Assembly: GCA_035651995.1 (NCBI GenBank)
Contig: DASRER010000030.1
Location: 1-56,592, forward strand
Length of the DNA: 56,592 nucleotides
Origin: Terriglobales bacterium
GTDB taxonomy: Bacteria > Acidobacteriota > Terriglobia > Terriglobales > Acidobacteriaceae
Reading direction: 5' to 3'
Below are positions 23,304 to 31,072 of the stretch, in pieces; position 1 is the first letter of the stretch, and every line of letters begins with the position of its first letter. The translations under genes and the position numbers were made by a program. The notes under the pieces were generated by a model. That model worked only from the letters and a program-made list of their open reading frames with translations, made no database searches and was not told where the DNA came from.

Positions 23304-24551
23304 GTGTCCGCCATCGCGCAGAATCCGCAGCTGACCGTCGGCCCGGCCCAGCGCAAGACGCTCATCGCCGCCGCGCTCGGCTGGATGCTCGATGGCTTCG
23401 ACGTCATGCTCTACGCGCTCGTGCTGGCGCACGTGATGCGCGACCTGGGCATGTCGAAAGCGACCGCCGGGCTGCTCAACACCCTTACTTTGCTGGCTTC
23501 GGGCATCGGTGGTGTGATGTTCGGGCTCGTCGCCGACCGCATCGGGCGCACCCGCGCCCTGATGCTCAGCATTCTGACGTACTCGATCTGCTCGTTTGCC
23601 TCGGGCCTGTCCACTTCCATCCTCATGCTCGCCGCCTTCCGGTTCATCCTCGGACTCGGCATGGGCGGCGAGTGGAACACGGGCGCCACGCTCGTCGCCG
23701 AAACCTGGCCGACACATCTGCGCGCCAGGGCCATCGCCCTGGTCCAAAGCTCGTGGGCGATCGGCTACGCGCTGGCGGCGCTCACGTCGTGGACCGTGCT
23801 GCGGCGCTGGAACTGGCGCGCCGTGTTCTTCGTGGGCGTACTGCCCGCCCTGGTCACGCTCTGGATTCGCAAAGACGTGCCTGAATCGGAAATGTGGAAG
23901 TCGCGCCAGGGGAGCGGTTCCGGCGAAACCCAGCCGACGGTTGCATTCCGCGAGATTTTTTCGCGCCGCTGGGTTCGACCAACGCTCGCGCTGCTTTTCA
24001 TGAACTTTTTCGGCATGTTTGCCTGGTGGGGACTGTTCACGTGGGTGCCGGCGTACTTGTCGCTGCCTGCCGGTGAAGGCGGACGCGGCTTCCCTGCCGC
24101 CCAGGTCACAACCATGCTCGTGGTGCTGAACCTGGTGGGCATGTTCCCCGGCTACGCCGGCTTCGGCTGGGTGGCCGATAAGATCGGCCGGCGGCGCAGC
24201 GTCGTCCTCTACACGACGATGGCGGCGCTGCTGGTGCCGCTCTACGCCATTGCGCGCGATCCGATGGCGCTGCTCGTCCTCGGGACGCCGGTAGCCTTCT
24301 TCGGCACGGGATTCTTTTCCGGCTCGGGAATTATCGCCAGCGAGGTGTTCCCGACCGACGTCCGTGCCCGCGCGCTCGGCTTCACCTACAACGGCGCGCG
24401 CACCCTCAGCTCGATTGCGCCTTCCGTCATTGGATGGGTGGGGCAGCACTACGGCCTGAGCTGGGCCTTCGGCTTGTGCGGCGTGTCGTTCTTCCTGGCA
24501 GCGCTGGCCGGCATGCAGTTGCCGGAGACGAAGGGCAAGCCGCTCGAATAA
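23304..24551 (+). CDS. MFS transporter, acid/H+ symporter-like
   Basis: 415 residues with about 12 membrane helices. The signature after TM2, MFGLVADRIGRTRALML, is the MFS motif with a D-R-x-G-R core, and GYAGFGWVADKIGRRRSVVL repeats it in the second half. LGLGMGGEWNTGATLVAETWPTHLRA places it with the aromatic acid/sialic acid/sugar-acid symporters. The substrate is undetermined. A GTG start with no Shine-Dalgarno lies 9 bases from a -10 candidate. It is convergent with the EamA gene, with a heptad repeat between. Confidence 0.88.
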   Translation: MSAIAQNPQLTVGPAQRKTLIAAALGWMLDGFDVMLYALVLAHVMRDLGMSKATAGLLNTLTLLASGIGGVMFGLVADRIGRTRALMLSILTYSICSFASGLSTSILMLAAFRFILGLGMGGEWNTGATLVAETWPTHLRARAIALVQSSWAIGYALAALTSWTVLRRWNWRAVFFVGVLPALVTLWIRKDVPESEMWKSRQGSGSGETQPTVAFREIFSRRWVRPTLALLFMNFFGMFAWWGLFTWVPAYLSLPAGEGGRGFPAAQVTTMLVVLNLVGMFPGYAGFGWVADKIGRRRSVVLYTTMAALLVPLYAIARDPMALLVLGTPVAFFGTGFFSGSGIIASEVFPTDVRARALGFTYNGARTLSSIAPSVIGWVGQHYGLSWAFGLCGVSFFLAALAGMQLPETKGKPLE

Positions 24552-24634
24552 CCAGTGGATAGCGCATCGTGAGTAGCAAACCTGCCCGAGGGGACGTCAC
24601 TATCCACTCTCCGCTATCCGCTCTCCACTGTCTG
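24552..24634. repeat. Heptad repeat (CTATCCA family) overlapping the end of the EamA gene
   Basis: From 24600, 7-base units CTATCCA, CTCTCCG and variants follow five times to 24634. CAGTGGATAG at 24553-24562 is the inverted arm. The EamA stop codon at 24614-24616 lies inside the repeat, so its last residues (QTVESG) are repeat-encoded. Confidence 0.7.
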
Positions 24635-25564
24635 AATGATGATCGTCCCCGCCAGCACCAGCGCAACGCCCAGCGCCTGGCTCCAGAACAAGCCTTCAGC
24701 GAGGAACGCCGCGGTCAGCAAAATCGCGAACACGGGCTCAAGACAGCTGGTGACCACGGCGCGCGTCGCGTCGAGCTCCGCCAGCCCTGAGAAGTAGAGG
24801 GCGTATCCGATCAGGATGGAGACCAGCGCGAACAGCGCCATGAACTCCCATTGCGCGGCGGAGTAGTGTGCCGCCGCGATCTTCCACGGCGGGTTCACCA
24901 CCGCCCAGAACGCCGACGCTCCGAGCATGGCGTAGGTGAAAACCGCCCAGCGGTCGTAGCGCTCGAGCAGGCCGCGTCCCATCACGTTGTAGAAGCCGAA
25001 GGCGACGGCCGCGCCCAGGCCGGCAGCCACCCCCGCCGGAACCAGCCGGATTTCAGCGCGGCCCAACCCGATGGCGAGCGCGCATCCGGCGACGGCGAGC
25101 AGGACCGCGCTCACCCGTTGCGCAGTGGCGCGCTGCAGTCCGCGCGCCACCATCCACGAGAGCACGAGAATCGGGCACAGGTATTGCAACGTGATGGCGG
25201 TAGCGACCGTGGTCCTTTGCACGGCGAGGTAATAGAAGTAGTTGGAGGCTGCAATTCCCGCCGTTCCGATCAGAAGGCAGCGGACAAAGTCAGCAGCCGG
25301 CATGCGAAACGCCGCGCGCCCGCGGACGAGCAGCAGCGCCGGCAGCAGCACCAGCAGCGAGAGGGTGACGCGGGTCTGCGAGAGGATGAGCGGGCCCAAC
25401 GGCTGGCCGCCGGTTGCACTGGCGAGCAGCTTGCCGGTAAAGACAGCGCGCGCCATCGCCGCCGACGCAGCCCAGCACAACGCCGCGCCGGCTATATAGA
25501 AGTATCCGCGAATGGGATGTGCGTTGATTGCGATTGGATATTCCCAGTCAGGAAAGCGCTTCAA
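24614..25564 (-). CDS. EamA/DMT-family transporter
   Basis: 316 residues with ten predicted helices in two EamA halves. Examples are GYFYIAGAALCWAASAAMARAVF, LSLLVLLPALLL, AGIAASNYFYYLAVQRTTVATAITLQY in the first half and ALFALVSILIGYALYFSGLAELDATRAVVTSCLEPVFAILL in the second, the last being the repeated family signature. Such proteins export metabolites or amino acids; the substrate is not known. Its ATG lies 3 bases after the glutaredoxin stop, so the two are almost certainly one transcription and translation unit. The last codons are within a heptad repeat. Confidence 0.88.
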   Translation of the reverse strand: MKRFPDWEYPIAINAHPIRGYFYIAGAALCWAASAAMARAVFTGKLLASATGGQPLGPLILSQTRVTLSLLVLLPALLLVRGRAAFRMPAADFVRCLLIGTAGIAASNYFYYLAVQRTTVATAITLQYLCPILVLSWMVARGLQRATAQRVSAVLLAVAGCALAIGLGRAEIRLVPAGVAAGLGAAVAFGFYNVMGRGLLERYDRWAVFTYAMLGASAFWAVVNPPWKIAAAHYSAAQWEFMALFALVSILIGYALYFSGLAELDATRAVVTSCLEPVFAILLTAAFLAEGLFWSQALGVALVLAGTIIIQTVESG

Positions 25565-25567
25565 AGC

Positions 25568-25819
25568 TTAATGCGATTCGAGCGCGTTCAGCAGTTCTTC
25601 GAGGCGCCGGGGATCGAAGCCGATCACCACTTCTTCGCCCACCACCACCGTGGGCGTGGTGCGGCTGTGGTAGCGGCGCACCATGTCCCGCAGCGCGCCG
25701 CGGTCGGCGGAAACGTCGCGCTCCTCAAAGGCCACTCCTCTCGCCGAGAGGAGTTCCCGCATCACCAGGCACGGCGGTCAGCCGGGCGTCAGGAAAAGCT
25801 GCACGCGCAGTTGCGGCAT
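25568..25819 (-). CDS. Glutaredoxin-like selenoprotein (in-frame UGA as Sec14)
   Basis: Read from the ATG at 25819, 84 codons include one in-frame TGA (25778-25780) at position 14. If read as selenocysteine (U), the result is an 83-residue glutaredoxin: strand RVQLFL, motif TPG-U-PPC, helix LVMRELLSARG, FEERDVSAD, the cis-Pro segment TTPTVVVGE and GFDPRRLEELL. The TGA stands exactly where the first redox Cys of the CxxC is expected. Just downstream is a perfect hairpin (25734-25754) whose loop starts 32 nt after the UGA. U-x-x-C glutaredoxin-like selenoproteins are a known bacterial class. Most gene callers would begin at 25765 and lose the active site. The gene sits 3 bases before EamA and about 100 bases after OsmC. 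No selA/B/C/D is in the window. The alternative is a nonsense mutation of a Cys gene. Confidence 0.85.
25734..25754 (-). promoter_or_regulatory. Candidate bacterial SECIS hairpin
   Basis: On the minus strand ACTCCTCTC, loop GGC, GAGAGGAGT form a perfect 9-bp stem. After a small internal loop, GG/CC pairing may extend it. The apical loop begins 32 nt after the UGA and starts with G-G. Bacterial SECIS elements are expected within the coding region about 16-37 nt after UGA with G in the first two loop positions. It would bind SelB. Confidence 0.75.
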
Positions 25820-25921
25820 GGGGCTGAGAGTATGCACGCGTCGAGGGCGAACGCACAATGTTTGATGCGCGTGGAACCAGGAAAGTTCTTACCGAACAGG
25901 CGCCGCGGGCGTCGCAGCCGG

Positions 25922-26329
25922 CTATGAATCCAGCTCGATGGTGTAACTGATCGCGGTCCCTTTCTTCAGCATTGCGGACACCGAGCAATACTTCCCCTCC
26001 GACAGCCGTACCGCATCCTCCACCGCTTTGCGCGCCACCTTGCCGGAAACTCTGTAGACCAGCTTGATCGTGGTGAATACCTTGGGCGGCGTCTCGGCGC
26101 GCTGCGCTTCGGCGCGGACCTCCACACGCGTGAACGGCTCGCGTTTCTTCCGGAGAATGGAAACGACGTCCGTCGCCGTGCAGCCGCACAGCGCGATCAG
26201 CACCATTTCCATCGGCCCGGGAGCAGTGTTGCGTTCGCGGTCCGAATCCATCGGAACGGTGTGATTGCTTGTGCCGGTCGCGACGAAGCGCTCGCCATCA
26301 ACCCAGATTGCGCAAGCCGTGGTGTGCAT
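25922..26329 (-). CDS. OsmC-family peroxidase-like protein
   Basis: 135 residues. OsmC/Ohr proteins reduce organic hydroperoxides with two Cys; YhfA-like members are less well understood. GPMEMVLIALCGCTATDVVSIL holds the first Cys region (CGC) and SEGKYCSVSAML the second Cys, at the expected places in the OsmC fold. The start is at 26329, and the ATG lies 3 bases after the stop of the CDF transporter gene (26333), so the two form a unit, followed by the glutaredoxin and EamA genes in the same direction. The run of redox and transport genes could be one stress-related operon. Confidence 0.88.
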   Translation of the reverse strand: MHTTACAIWVDGERFVATGTSNHTVPMDSDRERNTAPGPMEMVLIALCGCTATDVVSILRKKREPFTRVEVRAEAQRAETPPKVFTTIKLVYRVSGKVARKAVEDAVRLSEGKYCSVSAMLKKGTAISYTIELDS

Positions 26330-26332
26330 TCG

Positions 26333-27727
26333 CTATCTCCTGTTGTCCGTCTGCGGCTCGGGATGAATCAGCACTTTGAAGATTTCCGGCACTTCCTGCT
26401 TGAAGCGGATTTCCAGCGCGGTCTGCACGTCGTGAACGCGCGCGAGCGAAAGATTGTCGGCAAACGTGCAATGGCAAGTCATGTGGATGCGGTTGCGCAC
26501 GCGCGTGAGGGTCAGCTCGTGCAGGTCCTCCACTTCGGGAAACTCGCGCGCCACGCTGCGCAGGCGGCGCTCCATGCGCGAATCGTGCAGCACTTCGTCC
26601 GGTGTCTCGATGGTCGCCAGCTCGCTTTCGATGTGAGTAAGGATGCTGGCGATTTCCGGCAGCTCCTCGCGCATTTCCGCTTCGAGACGGGTCACGCGGT
26701 CGTGTGCGTCCTTCAGCGTGAGCGATTCGTCGAGCTCCAAGTGCTGCTCCACGTGAAGCCGGCCGCCCAGGTCCTGCACGCTCACGTCGTGGACAACCAG
26801 GTTGTTCCTCGTCGCGACGCCGCGGATGCGGTCAAAAATGTTCTCGGTGAGCGAGGCGCGCGGCACCGAGTGCACCACCACGTCGGCATCGGGCAGCACC
26901 CGGTGCACTGCTTCGGTCACCGCTTCGGCCACCTGCTCGGAGCGCTGGAAAGTCACGCTGCGCGCCAGCGCGACGGAGAGATCGGCGAAGTAACGGTTGC
27001 CGGCGCGCCGTATCCGGACACGCTCCACGCCGACCACGCCATCCTCGCGCGCCACTTCTTCCACGATGCGCGTGCGAATGCCGGCCGGGGCGGCGTCGAG
27101 CAGGGCGTCAATCGTCTGCCGCGCCAGCCGCGAGCTTACATACACAGTCACGCCTGCCACGGCGAGGCCGGCGACGATATCGGCATACGCGAGGCTGGGC
27201 ACGCCGAGGCGGTCGCCAAGCACCACCAGCGCGAGTCCCACGATCACCACCGTGCTTGACCACACGTCGGTGGAGAAATGAAGCGCGTCCGCCTCCAGGG
27301 CCTGGCTGTCGTATTTGATTGCCACGCGGCGCAGCGCCCGCGAACGCCACGCGTCCAGCATGATCGAGACAAACATGACCACGAATGCCGCCACGCTGGG
27401 CTCGATGTGGATGTGGTGGAGCGTGACGCGGCGTATCGCCTCGAACACGATCCAGGCGCAAGTGAGCAGCAGAAGGCCGGTTTCGAGAAAAGCGGAAAAA
27501 TTCTCGACCTTGCCGTGGCCGTACTGATGGTCGGCGTCGGCGGGCTTGTCGGAGACGCGCACCGAAAAAAGCGTGATCAGCGCCGCGCCCAGATCGAGCG
27601 CCGAGTGCGCCGCTTCAGACAGAATTCCGAGCGACCCGGTGCTGATTCCCACCAGTGCCTTCAGCGCGGTAATCCCGACCGCGGCCAGCACCGATGTGAG
27701 CGCCACCTGGCGCTTCTCGGCGCGCAT
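26333..27727 (-). CDS. Cation diffusion facilitator with extended triple C-terminal domain
   Basis: About 464 residues, start 27727 (GTG at 27754 is possible). The first 210 residues form the CDF membrane domain with metal-site motifs SEAAHSALDLGAA in TM2 (H-x3-D) and ADALHFSTDVWSS in TM5 (H-x3-D), exporting Zn, Fe or Mn by proton exchange. Typical CDF proteins end after one ZT-dimer domain at about 300 residues. Here three copies seem to follow one another: around RSEQVAEAVTEAVHRVLPDADVVVHS, then LKDAHDRVTRLEAEMREELPEIASILTHIE, and then LARVHDVQTALEIRFKQEVPEIFKVLIHPE. The extra domains may sense metal. OsmC follows 3 bases later. Confidence 0.85.
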   Translation of the reverse strand: MRAEKRQVALTSVLAAVGITALKALVGISTGSLGILSEAAHSALDLGAALITLFSVRVSDKPADADHQYGHGKVENFSAFLETGLLLLTCAWIVFEAIRRVTLHHIHIEPSVAAFVVMFVSIMLDAWRSRALRRVAIKYDSQALEADALHFSTDVWSSTVVIVGLALVVLGDRLGVPSLAYADIVAGLAVAGVTVYVSSRLARQTIDALLDAAPAGIRTRIVEEVAREDGVVGVERVRIRRAGNRYFADLSVALARSVTFQRSEQVAEAVTEAVHRVLPDADVVVHSVPRASLTENIFDRIRGVATRNNLVVHDVSVQDLGGRLHVEQHLELDESLTLKDAHDRVTRLEAEMREELPEIASILTHIESELATIETPDEVLHDSRMERRLRSVAREFPEVEDLHELTLTRVRNRIHMTCHCTFADNLSLARVHDVQTALEIRFKQEVPEIFKVLIHPEPQTDNRR

Positions 27728-27874
27728 TATTTCGCCGCTGATGGCCTGCGTTCCCACCCCTCGATTATCGCTGCTGACCTCGGCGGTAGCAAAGCAAAGC
27801 GGCGCCGCAACCGCGGAGCACCGCACGTGCAACGCCCAGCACCCGTCTGTGCGGCAGTCTGCCTCAGTTGGCTG

Positions 27875-27883
27875 TGCTAGCAT
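27875..27883 (+). promoter_or_regulatory. Extended -10 candidate TGcTAGCAT
   Basis: TG-C-TAGCAT lies 30 bases before the TTG start of the PPIase gene and keeps the TGcTA layout seen for other rightward genes here. Confidence 0.35.
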
Positions 27884-27913
27884 CTTGACTTTGAGCGCGT
27901 TTCGGAGATCGCT

Positions 27914-28963
27914 TTGACTTTGAAGCCACTGGCCGGCTTCCTGATCCTGCTTGCAGTTTCCGCCGGGATTGCGCAGCAAACACCGGCAGCTCCGGCGAAG
28001 CCCGCGCCGCAGCAACCGTCAACTTCAGCCCCCAAGCCCGCCGCGCCGGCAACTCCATCCGCCAAGCCTGAAGCTGGCGCCACAGCGCCCGCCGAAATTC
28101 CGCCCACCGCTCCGGTCATCACCATGCCCGGCATTTGTCCGGAAAAGGCCCCCGGCGCCGCCGCGGCAGACTGTTCCACCGTGATCACGCGCGCGCAGTT
28201 CGACGAGATGCTCACCGTGATCGCGCCCAACGCTCCGCCCGGTGTGCGCGCGCAACTCGCTAACCAGATCATCCGGACGACGGTGATGGCGCATGCCGCG
28301 CAGTCTCGCGGCGTGGGCTCCGCCCCCGCCGATCAGCAGGTGCTGCGCTTTGCGCGCATGGAGGTGCTCAGCCAGCTCCTCGATCGCCGCTTGCGCGCCA
28401 AGGCCGAACAGATCACGCCCGAGGCCGTGGAGTTCTATTACAAGGGCAACGATTTGAAGTTCCAGGAGGCGAAGCTGCAGCGCATTGTCGTGCCCCGCAA
28501 CCAGCCCGCTTCCGCGCCGAAAATGAGCGACGCCGATCGTGCCAAGCTGGCGCAGCAACTTCACGAGCGGGCCGTCAAGGGCGAAGACTTCCAGGCACTG
28601 CAGCGAGAGGCCTACGAGAAATTGCAAATGGCCGCGCAGCCGCCCAGCGTGGACCTCGGCACGCGGCGCCGCGGCACGCTTAACCCGGCGCACGAAGAGG
28701 TCATCTTCGCGCTTCAGCCGGGCGGAATTTCGCCCGTTTTGAGCGACGGCGAGGGCGACTACATCTACAAGCTCGAATCCAAGCGCACGCTGCCGCTCGA
28801 CGAAGTACGCGACAACATCAAGCAGATCCTCGCTGCCGAGGCATATCGCCGCGACTTGCAGCAGATCTTCGGCGACTTCAAGCCCGTTCTCAACGAGCAA
28901 TACTTCAAGACCGGCGCGCCCCCGGCGCCGCCACAGGCCCCCACGATGACTCAGCCGAAGTAG
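27914..28963 (+). CDS. Periplasmic parvulin/SurA-like peptidyl-prolyl isomerase
   Basis: 349 residues from a TTG start with GGAG six bases upstream. A signal peptide (PLAGFLILLAVSAGIAQ) is followed by a long Pro/Ala linker. The next region (ITRAQFDEMLTVIAPNAPPGVRAQLANQII) matches SurA N-terminal chaperone helices. The C-terminal part from about residue 180 (FQEAKLQRIVVPRNQP, ALQREAYEKLQM, SVDLGTRRRGTLNPAHEEVIFALQPGGISPVLSDGEGDYIYKLESKRT) is a rotamase of the parvulin class. It likely folds exported or outer-membrane proteins. The TTG start is an inference from RBS and signal peptide. Confidence 0.82.
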   Translation: MTLKPLAGFLILLAVSAGIAQQTPAAPAKPAPQQPSTSAPKPAAPATPSAKPEAGATAPAEIPPTAPVITMPGICPEKAPGAAAADCSTVITRAQFDEMLTVIAPNAPPGVRAQLANQIIRTTVMAHAAQSRGVGSAPADQQVLRFARMEVLSQLLDRRLRAKAEQITPEAVEFYYKGNDLKFQEAKLQRIVVPRNQPASAPKMSDADRAKLAQQLHERAVKGEDFQALQREAYEKLQMAAQPPSVDLGTRRRGTLNPAHEEVIFALQPGGISPVLSDGEGDYIYKLESKRTLPLDEVRDNIKQILAAEAYRRDLQQIFGDFKPVLNEQYFKTGAPPAPPQAPTMTQPK

Positions 28964-28988
28964 CGTTTGATCCATAAACGGAGCAGGC

Positions 28989-30062
28989 ATGGAAAGCGTG
29001 CTGGTGACCGGCGTGGCGGGAAACCTGGGACGCCGGCTGCTTCCCCAGCTCGCTGGAATGCGCGTGATCGGCGTGGACTTCGTGGAGCCGCGCGGCGAGC
29101 AGCCCGCGCGCTTCGTCCGCATGGACCTGGGCGTGGAAGACTCATGCCCCGGCCTGGTCAAGCTGATCCGCGAGGAGCAGCCCGCGTGCGTGATTCACCT
29201 CGCGTTCGTGCTCGACGCGGTGCGCACCGGCGTGCTGGATCCGGAGCGCATGTGGCAGATCAACGTGGCCGGCACCGCGCGCGTGATGGAAGCCATTACC
29301 GAAGCCGGCCGCCGCGGCGTCGAGGTGCGCAAGTTCATTTTTCCCAGCAGCGTCTCCGCCTACGGCCCAAACCTGCCCGGACCGGTGAAGGAAGACTTCC
29401 CGCTCGGCGGGCACTCACTTCCCTACGCCATCCACAAGCGGGAGTGCGACCTGGTCGTGCAGCAGCGCGCCGCCAGCATCAGTCCCTGCCGGACGTTCAT
29501 TCTTCGTCCGCACATTTTCGTTGGGCCGAGCGTGGAGAACTACCTCGTGGCCGGGCTGCGCGGCACGCCCTCGGGCGCGGGACTGCGCGCGCAACGCATG
29601 CGCGAGCGCGGAAAACGCCTGCCCATGATCGTGCCCTGGGGCGACAAATATTTGCGGCATCGCTGCCAGTTCGTTCATGTGGATGACGTGGCGCGCCTGC
29701 TGGCGTGGATCGTGCGCCGTCCAGACGCCGGTCCGCAGGTCACCATCCTGAACGTGGGCGGCCGCGGGATTCCGCCCTCGCTCGGCCGCTGCGCGGAAAT
29801 CGCCGGCGCCAAGCTCGTCCAGTTGCCCACGCGCGCCCTCGCCAGGCTCGCGCTGGAGATCACCTGGCGCATGGGCATCTCCGGCTTCCCGCCGGAAGCG
29901 TTTCCCTACCTGACCGGCGAGTACATCATGGACCTGGGAAACCTTCAGCGGTTCCTCGGCGCCGACTTCGAGCGCGTGATCCGCTACACGGTGGAAGACG
30001 CCGTCCGCGAAAGCGTGCGCCGCGAGCCCGCCGCGGCGACAGCAACCGCCTTGGCGACGTGA
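28989..30062 (+). CDS. NAD-dependent epimerase/dehydratase (extended SDR)
   Basis: 357 residues with GGAG eight bases before the ATG, 26 bases after the PPIase stop. The Rossmann Gly motif is VTGVAGNLGRRLLPQL, and IHLAFVLDAVRTG, MEAITEAGRRGVEVRKFIFPSSVSAYG and the catalytic YAIHKRECD (Y-x3-K) follow. It fits nucleotide-sugar epimerases and related dehydratases, but the substrate is not clear. A hydrophobic C-terminal part is absent. It is probably co-transcribed with the PPIase. Confidence 0.82.
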   Translation: MESVLVTGVAGNLGRRLLPQLAGMRVIGVDFVEPRGEQPARFVRMDLGVEDSCPGLVKLIREEQPACVIHLAFVLDAVRTGVLDPERMWQINVAGTARVMEAITEAGRRGVEVRKFIFPSSVSAYGPNLPGPVKEDFPLGGHSLPYAIHKRECDLVVQQRAASISPCRTFILRPHIFVGPSVENYLVAGLRGTPSGAGLRAQRMRERGKRLPMIVPWGDKYLRHRCQFVHVDDVARLLAWIVRRPDAGPQVTILNVGGRGIPPSLGRCAEIAGAKLVQLPTRALARLALEITWRMGISGFPPEAFPYLTGEYIMDLGNLQRFLGADFERVIRYTVEDAVRESVRREPAAATATALAT

Positions 30063-30078
30063 ACCAACAGTGTTTCCC

Positions 30079-30149
30079 ACAAGGGACACAAAGGAACGAC
30101 GAAGGGCGTTGGCCGATGCCCCTGGTGTGTTTTTTGCGCCCTTCGTGTG
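30079..30149. repeat. Inverted repeat of the ACACAAAGG / GACGAAGGGCG type
   Basis: CACAAGGGACACAAAGGAAC (30079-30098) leads into CGACGAAGGGCG, which pairs with CGCCCTTCGTGTG at 30137-30149. It sits between the convergent epimerase and menG genes and resembles the element at 5001-5074. Confidence 0.65.
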
Positions 30150-30156
30150 AACAGTT

Positions 30157-30936
30157 CTACTTCGTCCCGCGGTGAAGGCCCGCGATCCCGAACGTGTACG
30201 GCGTCCAGTTCACTTCGCGGAAGCCGGCGCGCTCCATGCGCTCCCGCATTTCGCCGGGCGCGGGAAAGCGCTCGACCGACTCCGGCAGGTACGAGTACGG
30301 GCCGCGCACGCCGGAGATAAGCGTGCCGATCTTGGGCAGCACGCGGCGGAAGTAGAAGCCGTAGAGCCTGCCGAACACGCCGCCGGGCTCGCCGAAGTCC
30401 AGGATTCCCACTTCCCCGCCCGGCGCCAGCACGCGAAGGATTTCGTCGAGACCAGCCTGGTAGTTGGCGAGGTTGCGGAAGCCGAACGAGCTGACCACCA
30501 GGTCGAAGCTGCCGTCGGCAAACGGCATGTGGAGAGCATCGGCTTCCACCCAGCGCAACGGTTTGCCTGTCGACTTCGCGCGCGCACGCTCCAGCATCGC
30601 CGCGGAAAAATCCACGCCCGTAATCGGATTGACGCCCGGCCCGCCGCCCGCCGCCCCGGCGTGCTCACGCACGCGCAGCATCGCCTGCGCCATGTCGCCG
30701 GTACCGCAGCACAGGTCGAGCACGCGCGCCTGCGGACGCCGCAGGATGTGGGCAAACGTCCGCGCCGTGCGCCGCCACCACAGGCGGTCAACGTTGCAGG
30801 AGAGAAGATGGTTCAGCAGGTCGTAGCGCGGCGCGATGTCGGTGAACATCTGCCGCACCTGCTCGGCGGCCGCGCGCTCGTCTGTCGCCCCGGCTGGAGC
30901 CGCACCGTCTGCCGTCTTCCGAAGGGCCTGCGACAT
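30157..30936 (-). CDS. menG: Demethylmenaquinone C-methyltransferase (UbiE/MenG)
   Basis: 259 residues. It methylates the quinone ring with SAM in the last step of menaquinone synthesis; Acidobacteriota use menaquinones. The family signature FTDIAPRYDLLNHLLSCNVDRLWWRR is near residues 31-56, motif I is VLDLCCGTGDMAQAML, and GVDFSAAMLERARAK and VVSSFGFRNLANYQAGLDEILRVL follow. The C-terminus IGTLISGVRGPYSYLPESVERFP is also typical. The sequence upstream of its ATG is entirely a 7-bp repeat, so no Shine-Dalgarno is present. aroB lies upstream in the same direction beyond the repeat. Confidence 0.93.
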   Translation of the reverse strand: MSQALRKTADGAAPAGATDERAAAEQVRQMFTDIAPRYDLLNHLLSCNVDRLWWRRTARTFAHILRRPQARVLDLCCGTGDMAQAMLRVREHAGAAGGGPGVNPITGVDFSAAMLERARAKSTGKPLRWVEADALHMPFADGSFDLVVSSFGFRNLANYQAGLDEILRVLAPGGEVGILDFGEPGGVFGRLYGFYFRRVLPKIGTLISGVRGPYSYLPESVERFPAPGEMRERMERAGFREVNWTPYTFGIAGLHRGTK

Positions 30937-31072
30937 TTGTTATTTGTGATTTGTTATTGGCTATTTGTTATTTCTAGACGGGCAACGTGATTGCAACAAC
31001 AGCGGGGGACCTGAAAAGAATAACAGTTGGCAAATCACAAATAACAAATGGCCAATAACCAATAGCAAATCA
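30936..31072. repeat. Long heptad repeat with inverted arm (TTTGTTA family)
   Basis: Units TTTGTTA, TTTGTGA and TTGGCTA run in 7-base register from 30936 to 30970. After a spacer the inverse (CAAATCACAAATAACAAATG and continuation) fills 31031-31072. It links the menG start and the aroB stop and shares its sequence family with 14332-14411. Confidence 0.8.

Noticed and set aside
30936-31072. Possible CRISPR-like repeat array
   Set aside because: Units are 7 bases, contiguous and degenerate, with no unique spacers between them and no cas genes.
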